Below, piece by piece: positions 55,844 through 64,000 of a stretch of 64,000 bases of DNA. The notes below the pieces were generated by a model. The model saw only the letters and a list, made by a program, of their open reading frames with translations, was not told the DNA's origin and searched no databases. The position numbers and the translations under genes are program-made. The stretch's first letter is position 1; every line of letters begins with the position of its first letter. The DNA comes from Ceraceosorus guamensis (lineage: Eukaryota; Basidiomycota; Exobasidiomycetes; Ceraceosorales; Ceraceosoraceae), in assembly GCF_003144195.1 (NCBI RefSeq), contig NW_020289996.1, positions 373,419 through 437,418 on the forward strand, in the 5' to 3' direction.

Positions 55844-58387
55844 ATGCCCTCCATTGCGGTTGTAGACGTTCCGAGTGGCTCCGAAGCTCAAACCAAGCTG
55901 CAAACAGATCCGCGCGGTACCTTGTCTGCACCATTCAAGACCTCAACAGAGCGCAAGGCTAGCGCCGTCAAGCTCGATTTAATGTAAGTGAGTTCAGGTC
56001 GCGGCGTCTTTAGCTTTAGCCTCGATTCATGGTGACTCAGGCCGTCTCTTCGCACAAAATGGCTTTGGCAGCGCCTTGAGAAGCAGAGCTATCAGTTCAG
56101 GTGGCTTTGGTGGGCACGCAACGCCTGATAGCGGATCATTTTCTAATGACAGCCCCACCGAGGGAAAAACAGGCCAAAGCCGCACACGCAATGGCGGACT
56201 CACTCAATTGGAGGGCATTGATTGCGGTCAAGCAAGTCGTAGAGTGGCCTGGTAAGTGTCGGTCTGCAGAAAACCTTGTGGTGTTGCTTGAGGACAGCAT
56301 TGCGGGCGAGAGGTGTTTGGCTGATAACGCTTCGCATCGCCCCGGGTGGTCCTCGCTAGGCTGATTCTGTTGGACTTGCAGCACCACATTCCATCATTGG
56401 TCGATATACCGAAGAAGGCAACGTCCACAATCAAAGATGAGACTTCGCTAGAAGAGCATTTTGCCAACCTGCTGCGCGAAGAATGGGAGCCGCGCGAACA
56501 TCGCCTGCATCCCACTTCCCACCACAAAAGCGCAGAATTGGCATCAGTCGACGAATCAGATTGGCAGACTGCTTTACCCCGACACAAGAAGAGGAAAGAG
56601 CGAGCTGCTAAGGCTAGTACAGCCGCTTCGAGTGACGCTGGGCTGGAGAGGGACGATGAGAGGAGCGCCGCTGCATCGATATCAAGCTTTGGTGCAGGGG
56701 CAAGCACCACCACAACAGGAAGGGTCAACCAGAATGAGGTTTTGGACGACACCAAAGAATCCGCTCGTCCGCGTCAAGAGGAGATCTTGAATCCATCAAA
56801 TAAGAAGCGAAGGCCAAGAGGGGTAAAAGGCCTCCGATGTGCCAAGGAGCATAAAGATGAGGCTCAAGTCGCACTCGACGTGAATAGAAGTTTTGTCGGT
56901 GATGCTTGGAGCTCGAGTGAGTTGTCGTGCGCCAGTGTCTCGAAAGCGTGACGTGCTGCAGATCCGCAATGTGGCGCTCATTGTGTTTGCGCTCTTTGTG
57001 TCCCAATGCAGAGGTCCCTTTAGTCGAAAGACCCCATCGTCGCAAGCAGCTGTCAGAAGTCGTGGCGCACGTGCTGCGGCGACATCCTGCGTTGTCCTAC
57101 TACCAAGTGAGGCTTTCCCTCTCTCAAATTTGGTCCGGCAGCGGAGTCTGACCAAATTTTCACGACAAAAAAAAGGGCTATCACGATGTAATATCTGTCC
57201 TTATCGTCACCCTTGCGCCAACAATTCCGGAGGTCGTATCCGAAGAGGAGGGTGCGAGCCTGTGGTGCACTGCGGCAGAAGGTCATTTGGTCAAGGACGC
57301 AGCAATCAGGCTCAGTCTTCACTGGCTAAGAGATTTCATGTCTCCTGGCCTAGAGCCTGCTCTAGGTGCATTGAAGTGAGTTGATGGCAGCAAATACCTA
57401 TCAAGCCAATAAGAGAGCTCACGTTCACCACGACGCTACCTTGACTTCTAATAGGGTACTTCGCAATCTATTGCGAGCTGCTGATGCGGAGCTGGCCAAG
57501 GCTGTAGAGGTGTGAGTTCGTCACAGCTCCTCCATCAGCGGCTATGATCGCTAAAATTGTTCATCGCCGATCCAACGCAGAGCATCTCCTTTGCCGTACT
57601 TTGCGCTTTCGTGGATCATTTCGATGCTTTGTCACGACCTTGGACCACGCGAAAGCGCTCGGGCACTCGACTACTTTCTCTGCGCTGGGCCGGCAGGCAC
57701 CATTTATTATACAGCCTCTGTGAGTTGTATGTGCTTCATAACCAAGCTTGCGGCGTTGTCGTCTGACCTCGGTGCCGCACTTCTACACTTCACAAATCAT
57801 CGCACGCATGACAGCTCTTGATAGCCAACAGAGACGCTTTGCTAGCCCTTGCAGAAGTCGATGCGGATCCCGCAGAGCTGCATCACCACTTGTCTCAGCT
57901 GGTCAACTCCATGCCTGAGTCTAGTCCTGCTACAGACTTCCTCGCCAAGATCCTCAGCTCGGCCAGCCTCCTACAAAACAAATACCCCTTGCGCTCGCCA
58001 CAAGCAGAGACAGACCGTGTTATGGGACCCAAATCGGTCCTTTGTTCCTTTGACCAGATGAAGAGGCAAGCGCATGCGGAACAGTGGAGGGCAAGAGATA
58101 AAGAGGCAGAACGCATCCTGAGCGGACCTCTAGATGGGATCGTCCTTGACTATTCGCCTAGCTCGCCAGAAGCCGACGTCGATATGGAGAAGGACAATGT
58201 GGATCGAATCGACGCCAAGTTGGACAAGAGACGGCCACCCAACGGAGGCCACGCTGCTCTACTTGTCGCTGGCGCGCTGGGAGCTGCTACCGCCGTCATT
58301 CTTTACGGAGCTTCGAGCGGGCAATTGCCTCCCCAGACCATGTCTCTGCTCAGATCGCTGGCTGGGCGGGGACGGGTCTGGGCGTAG
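55844..58387 (+). CDS. TBC1D20: Rab GTPase-activating protein, TBC1D20/Gyp8 type, with C-terminal membrane anchor
   Basis: Eight exons, 55844-55983, 56072-56251, 56360-56916, 57012-57106, 57176-57375, 57455-57511, 57581-57719 and 57815-58387, give 646 residues. TBC1D20 and yeast Gyp8 switch off Rab1/Ypt1 at the ER. Landmarks: LIALRSRAISSGGF and ASRRVAWLILL at the domain start; VALDVNRSF with the arginine finger (about 282, IxxDxxR pattern); LRRHPALSYYQ joined to GYHDVISVLIVTL across a splice, giving the glutamine finger Gln324; HWLRDFMSPGLEPALGALK; PLPYFALSWIISMLCHDLGP. A hydrophobic helix (ALLVAGALGAATAVILYGAS, about 605-625) near the end is the ER anchor. A charged insert of about 130 residues separates the first helices from the arginine finger. 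Intron 4 ends in an AAG acceptor. Confidence 0.88.
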
Positions 58388-58673
58388 GATGCCCAAAGAA
58401 TCACGTGTGTGTATGCGCTGCAATCATTATCAAATGGCTGACAAACGGAAATTGTGCGACTCCGGCAAATTTATCGAGCGCACAGAATCGTGGTTGCGGC
58501 AAAGTAGACAAAGGTATTGAGCTTGCAGGGAAACTGCTCTTTATTTGCGTCAAGCTGATATGAGTGGATACCTGACGGACCGCAGCTAGAAGCGACTCTC
58601 GAACGGGTCCTGGTGACTGATTGGCCCTCGCCGGCACATTCTGGCCTACTTTTTTGTCCAGCTTGAGGTACTG

Positions 58674-61267
58674 TCACAGTTCATCTTTCGGCTTGGCGTT
58701 CGCGTGTCTCTCTTCCAAAGGCAGACAGATTGCCGGTGTGGAGACCTAGAGTTGATGGAACCCAAGCGGTGAATTTGCTGTGAGCGGCGCTGAATACGTA
58801 CATCAAGCGCCTGTATCTCACCTTCATTTTGTAGATGCATTTCTGCCGATCGGAACGAGAATAAGCCAAGACTCGCATTCAGTCGCACAGACAGAGAGCT
58901 GAAATGAAAAAGGTTGTCACCCACCTCTGCCTCGAAAACGTCCAACAACTCGTTCTCGGTTCCACAGGTGAATTCAACCTGCGTCGACAAGGAGAAGGTA
59001 CAGTCAGACGTTTGTAATCTGAAGCTTTGAAGTAGAAACTCCAGGACTATCGACTGACGATGGATGATCTCTCCGGTCCGTTCCAACACCTCTGACCCTT
59101 GTCGTACATCTGACGATGGAAGAACGCGTCATCGCTGACTGTCAAGCTCGTGTTGACAGGCTCGAATCTGTTGAAGCGGCTACAGATGCAACGGTGTGGC
59201 CATCGACCGATTTCAGCAGTCTTCCCGGTTCGATGGATGCCTCGAGCACACCAAGCTGGACTCACCCCAGACCGACACTCATGCCACCCTTGTTGGGCAC
59301 CTGTTTCGTGTTTCCAAAGAAGCAGAATTCGTACGTGTACTCGCCCATATTCTTGCTGATGCACTTCTGATCCAAGGCTTTCCATTCCGACTCTCTGCCC
59401 CACTGTTCTGGGTTCAAGTTCAGCTCGCCTCTCTTAGTTGCCAGGGAGGACCGCTTGGACTCAAGGTCGGACGAGGCGGTGTTGTAAGCTGCACGAGCCG
59501 CTACGACGTCTAAAGACGGATCACAATATGGGTGGTAAGAAAGCCTTTCAGGTGCCAGCAGACGACGGGCCCTTCAAATTGCGCGCGTAGAGGGACTCAC
59601 TTTCTGGCTCCGCCTCGTCCCCAGACTTGCGTGTCCTCTTCACATCCGAGATGACATTTGCCTTCGTGAGCAAGTCCAGCAGCGTATCGACGCCTGCTTC
59701 GAAGTATGGCACCACTGGATCTGGCAGGTATTCGTGTATGCGGAACACTGTGCGATGCGTGACGCGGCCAGAGTCAGCATGGGACTGCCAGACAACCTTT
59801 GCATATGACATGTCGTCCCCGGCCAACGACTTACGTATTCCAGTCTCGGACTCTGAACTGCCCGCGTAAGCTCCATCATCCATCAGACCGAGGGTCTCGG
59901 CTTGTGCCAGATCTCTGACCACCGCCTGTGTCCAATCGCCCTCGTACAGCAGTTCGTAAAGTCGGACAGGCTCCGTGTCCTCCTTCACGTTCTGCTCTTC
60001 AGCAGCAGCATCGCCCTCGGCACCCTCTGTGGCAGCATCTCCGGACCCTCGCCTCCATTTCCGGTACTCCATCACCACGCCCTTGACGGCCATGTCTTGA
60101 TAATTTGGATTGTACCCACTCGAGAGGTCATCAAGCAGCGCCGTCAGCCTTTGTATTTCTGCTTTGAGCAACGCATCTCTGTCTTGCAGAGCTGCTAGGG
60201 CGTTCTGGTGCGTACGAAGCGTAGCGTACAGTGCTGCGCGTCGACGAGGGGTCGCGAAGTCAGTACACGAGTGCCTCAGCTCTACCATGTGGGGAGAGTA
60301 GCCAAGAGCGAGCGACTTACGCGAAGCCTTCTTTCTTTCGATGACCCCGGCATCCGCTTGTTCCGCTATTTCTAGAGCAGCTTTCAATCTCTGCTCTTTC
60401 TCCTCGGCCACTTGAACCTCCACCTCCAGCTTCGTCACCTCCAGGTCGGTCGCCTCTAGCGACTTCTTGACCTGAGCAATATAACCCGCCCTGATTTTGG
60501 CTCCCTGGCATGTGCAAGTGGAGCATTCAAGAGTGAGTGGGGCGAGGCTCGCGCAGTGGACGCGAATGCTGCAGACTTTGGCTCGACTCACCGCTCTCTG
60601 AATGTTTTGCTGCTCCGCCACCCTTTTCCTGTACTCTTTGCCGATCTTGGCGCATCTATCAGGGCAGGACACTTTTCCATCCGTCTCATCGCTTCCGTCG
60701 CAGCATTCGGGGTCGCAGATGCCGTCATTGACCCGACTTGACAGAAGGTATGCGGGCAAATGACCCTCGTTCTTGCAGTAAAAGCGAGAGGTGGGGCAAG
60801 CCGATGTGCCTGATGCAAGAAGACGCGAATCAGCGCACACATGATTCGGGCTCTCAAGAGTATACAGCCGGAGACACACCTGGCTCGTCGCTGCCATCCT
60901 TGCAATCGCAGTAATCATCGTTCACGGCGCTAAAGGGAATCGTTTCACCTGACTCCAGGCATTTCCATTCTGTTCCACCATCCGCCGGCGTGGCATAAAG
61001 ATGGTGGTCTGCATCGGAGGGGCGCAGAGGGAGACAAGTGAGTCGAGTTAGCCTTTTGAAGTTCTCAGTGCTTCGCATGAGAGTGCGGGCTGGATCTCAT
61101 GATCGGCTGAACTCACGCTCTGGCGCTACACCACGCAGAGGATCGTGTGATGTTTCTTTGGCTTGGGCTCGAGTGAGCTGAGAAGCGCACGTAGCTGCAA
61201 TGGCAACGAATGCGATGGGTAAGAAGCTCTTGCTGCCCCTCCCACACGAGCGTGCTCTTATCTTCAT
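58674..61267 (-). CDS. GTB1: Glucosidase II beta subunit (ER N-glycan processing)
   Basis: Ten exons, 61267-61117, 61008-60880, 60809-60592, 60504-60321, 60233-59601, 59509-59266, 59179-59059, 58978-58925, 58842-58822 and 58745-58674, give 608 residues. The beta subunit holds the catalytic alpha subunit in the ER lumen and presents N-glycans for removal of the inner glucoses. Signal peptide (FLPIAFVAIAATCASQ) near residue 15; then two LDL-receptor type A modules (NDDYCDCKDGSDEPG, NDGICDPECCDGSDE); a long coiled coil (about 145-300); an acidic linker; and a C-terminal MRH lectin domain (about 479-592) with YTYEFCFFGNTKQ, CWNGPERSSI, CGTENEL and KCIYKMK. The short last exons end in Lys-Asp-Glu-Leu, the ER-retrieval signal, which confirms those splices. 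The alpha subunit is not in this window. Confidence 0.93.
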
Positions 61268-62142
61268 GACTGAAGCGGCTCCTTTTGCGTATACGATCGG
61301 TCCAAGTTGGTAGCTTAAGTGAATGCTCAGTCTGCCAACGCGGTCGGTTGGAGTAGCTCTTGCTCTTTGCGTATCGAGGAACTTCGATCCTCTGCGTCGC
61401 GATTGCAAGCCGAGAGGGAAGTTGTGCCTGCCGCTGCGTTCGTGGTGAAGCACGATCGCGAATGACGAATCACGAATGATCTTGTATCCTTCGATCACCA
61501 GCGCACTCAAACTGCGTTCGTGCGTCTCGAGTCGTGATTCTTGATTTACCATTCACGATTGGCACCCAACACGTCTCACCCCGCGCGGGGAGCTGTGTAG
61601 CAGCGTGCAGTACGAAGACCTGGCGGATGATTGCGCTGTTGCTGTGCGGTCGACGCACCAAAGTATGTGAATGTAGACGCTAACCACGTGACTGCTTCCT
61701 CGCGTGGCTGCGCACGCATGCATGTTGAGCTTGTCTAACGCGAGCTTTAGGGTCTCAGATCAAGTTGGCCTACTCACGACTCACACCCCTCTTGATCGCC
61801 TTTCACTCATCCTCACCATCCATACATCTCCGCTTTAACTTTGATCACCCTCAAACTCTGACTGTGACTCACGACTTCTATCATACTCTGCCGGGCTTCG
61901 CATCCGGCGCTCTCGTTGGCACTTCGACACCCTGCTTGGCTTCAGCACACCACCACACAGCATTGTCGTGCATCCGCACTGCGTGTGACCTTACACCGAG
62001 ACAGTGGGCCACTTAGCGCCCACCCATCACATCCATAGCACTTCGACGCCCTGTGCGTGTGTAGTTCGGAGCTTCAGAAGGTGGAAAGACATAACCTTTG
62101 TTCGGTCATTCACGTCTGCACGGCAGCTCGGCTCTCGGCGCG
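61268..62142. promoter_or_regulatory. Shared upstream region of GTB1 and the DUF1748 gene
   Basis: An 875-base divergent gap without a recognisable gene. It contains AATCACGAAT (61468-61477) and ATTCACGATT (61551-61560). Short frames near 61765-62016 look random. Confidence 0.5.
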
Positions 62143-62488
62143 ATGTTCGGCTCTCTCATGCACCTCGCCTTTGACGCTGCTCTGCTCAGCATGGTTCTGT
62201 CGGGCGTCAGAAGAGGCAGCGGGATCGGTTTGGACTTGAACGTCTTTCCTGCCGACTTCAGGCACTTTATCAGGGCCTATCTAGAGGTCGGTGAATGGGT
62301 GAGTACATAGATGGCAGTGCCTGATCTGTATCTGCCCGCAAGATTAGCGCATGGACAGACCGCGTAGGAGCTCAATGAAAGGAGAGGGGAGCGCAATGCT
62401 TATGTCTCCTTGCTTTCACATGCAGTCGATGGATTTCTTGACTGTCGTACTAGGCCGCTCGAACTACTTCACTAGGTCCCTCAAGTAG
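62143..62488 (+). CDS. DUF1748 small membrane-associated fungal protein
   Basis: Two exons, 62143-62298 and 62426-62488, give 72 residues. The family is found across fungi as proteins of 70-80 residues with no settled function. Every signature element is present: MFGSLMHLAFDAALLSMVLS (one hydrophobic helix), GVRRGSGIG, AYLEVGEW, then SMDFLTVVLGRSNYFTRSLK to the stop. The second ATG upstream in the same frame (62098) would only add a leader; 62143 is preferred because family members start right at this point. The intron is 127 bases. Confidence 0.88.
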
Positions 62489-62957
62489 CTTTTGCCGAGG
62501 TGGCACAGAACCGGATGGACGCGCGATAAGGACGCGAATCAAGAATGCAGTGGTCCGCCAACCCGGCACCCTTTCCTAGGAGAGCAACGTTCTGACTACA
62601 CTTGTCAAATCGACGTCAGCATTTTGATGGGCGCTCTTTGACGCATCGATTCGCTGGTGCCCTCCCTCCATCGGCTCAATCGGGCTCGAGGCCTGCACAT
62701 ACGATTCTCGCTTCAGGCTCATCTCTCTTCCACTCCACAATCGCCCGGCACGATGACCAAAGACTCCGAATGTACCAACAGCCCAGTCCCTCTCTTTAAC
62801 GATACGTGAACCTCGATTCTCAGTCATTCAGTCTCGCATCAAAGGCACAACTGAGACGTGGGCAGAGCATACATGGTCCAAAAGCTGGACGAGATTAGGG
62901 CACTTGCTCCCTGCGTGTCGCGAAGGCGTATTCACCGGCGGCGGAGCAGTCTCATTC
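62489..62957. other. Convergent spacer
   Basis: 3' flanks of the DUF1748 and DUF7704 genes. No gene or repeat recognised. Confidence 0.5.
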
Positions 62958-63771
62958 TCACTTGTCTTTCTTGCCAGCTTTCTCCTGCTTGACCCCAATG
63001 CCGAGCTGAAAGGCGATCTTGAGCAAAAAGGGACCAATGGTAGAGATGATGGTGAAAGCGTCGTCCCACGTCCAAAAGGTGGGATTGGAGAACCTTTGCC
63101 AACCCAGATCCCAAATGATGACTGCTATGTAGACGATATCGGAGCAGATGCCAGCCCCGAGGATGCAGCGCCAGACGAGAATGTTGCGCGGAAAGATGCG
63201 CAAGGTGACGAAGTCGTTGAAGACCATGATGAGCCTTTTTGCGAAGATCGAGCGAGGGGAGAGGGAGCGCGCGCAAAAGGGGAGGGTTGGGCAGCGATGT
63301 GAGGTGGGTGTAGGCTGCTCGCAAAGGACCACAGCGTCCCTTTCTCTCACCATCCTCCTCCAATCTGAGCAAAGATTGGACGCTGAGTGTGCAGCAAAGT
63401 TTATGCGGCGCAAAAGCGTCAGATGGTGCATGGTCGAAGCGAGAAGCCAGTGAAGGTAACGGCGCAGTGTGGCACAAGCGATGCGCCAGAGCAAACTCAC
63501 CAGTCTCTCATCGTACGCTTTGAAAGCGTTCGGAGTGGCGGGAGCGAGCAATTTGGGCGCAAAGATGGCAGCCATGGCGCCCAAGAAAGCGGCGATGGGC
63601 TCGATCCAATTGAACGTGATGCTGCGAGTCGATGTATTTGCAGATGTGCCAGTGCAGTGGCTTCAGCTCCTTGATTGCGTGATGTGCTGCTTGGACTCGA
63701 AAGACTTACCGATAAATCTTGGCGATGGGATCGCCTTGATTCGAGCTGTGTGCAGATGCCAACGTCGACAT
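62958..63771 (-). CDS. DUF7704-type four-helix membrane protein
   Basis: Exons 63771-63710, 63621-63501, 63382-63351 and 63234-62958 give 163 residues. Helix 1 is RITFNWIEPIAAFLGAMAAI, the 'IEP....GA..A' start typical of this fungal membrane family; then IFAQIGGGWLIMVFNDFVTL, NILVWRCILGAGICSDIVYI and FTIISTIGPFLLKIAFQLGI form three more helices, and the protein ends in a lysine-rich tail. Function unknown in the family. Exon 3 is only 32 bases, and intron 3 ends in an AAAAG acceptor; without exon 3 the frame would not join, which supports the model. The 229 bases right of the start hold its promoter. Confidence 0.72.
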
Positions 63772-64000
63772 TTTGGCACGCTGTGCTAGGAGGGGAAAAG
63801 ATTGGGTGAATGTGAATGCGAGGTTCAAAAGTAGAATGGGAACAAGCTATAAGATCGCCTGTGCTTGTGTCGAGGCTGGATGGCAGATGAGCGGAATCGA
63901 GATGATGCCACGAATACGCTGTTGTCTCGGTGTGGAATGCTCGGTTCGCCAAGCTTTATATCGTCGTTCGCGAACAGCCGGCGCGACATAAGAAGTCATC

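Overview
This is nuclear DNA of a GC-rich basidiomycete fungus. Genes carry many short introns (mostly 60-110 bases, GT..AG, with CTGAC-type branch sites). The gene content is fungal: a pentafunctional AROM protein, Erg27, a DUF1748 protein, a chitin-deacetylase-type enzyme and a CRY-DASH photolyase. Intron style, small secreted proteins in a row and spacers full of short CACGAAT-type motifs suggest Ustilaginomycotina (smut relatives), but I cannot name a species. I saw no transposon, LTR element, virus remnant, rRNA, tRNA or CRISPR array.

Layout, left to right. 1-1207: 5' part of an arrestin-fold gene (minus). 2622-3494: SIMPL-domain protein (plus). 3724-7795: three minus-strand genes for small proteins with signal peptides, two of which share a short motif. 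9535-11299: ERG27 (minus). 12479-13092: elongin C (plus). 13360-16869: long disordered WD40 protein with a 52-residue tandem repeat (minus). 17502-19945: ataxin-3 deubiquitinase with three UIMs (plus). 20212-21005: single-pass membrane protein with a PPxY tail (minus). 23542-25866: CRY-DASH with an RGG tail (plus). 26262-27218: polysaccharide deacetylase (minus). 30827-36276: a 1763-residue low-complexity secreted protein, the oddest gene here (plus). 36652-37504: MED19 (minus). 38246-40426: amino-acid permease (plus). 40427-46424: a 6 kb gene-poor stretch containing an 84-base run of G. 46425-49100: PAS-kinase-like Ser/Thr kinase (plus). 49851-55134: ARO1 (minus). 55844-58387: TBC1D20/Gyp8-type Rab GAP (plus). 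58674-61267: glucosidase II beta subunit ending in KDEL (minus). 62143-62488: DUF1748 protein (plus). 62958-63771: DUF7704 membrane protein (minus).

The genes do not form one pathway. Themes are ER and secretion (Rab1-type GAP, glucosidase II beta, Erg27, secreted proteins, cell-wall deacetylase), ubiquitin (elongin C, ataxin-3), transcription (MED19) and primary metabolism (ARO1, permease). ARO1/TBC1D20 (709 bases), WD40/ataxin-3 (632), MED19/permease (741) and GTB1/DUF1748 (875) are divergent pairs that probably share promoter regions.

All exon boundaries were read by eye from splice signals, frame continuity and family resemblance; exon lengths sum to whole codons for every multi-exon model given. 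No database search was possible.
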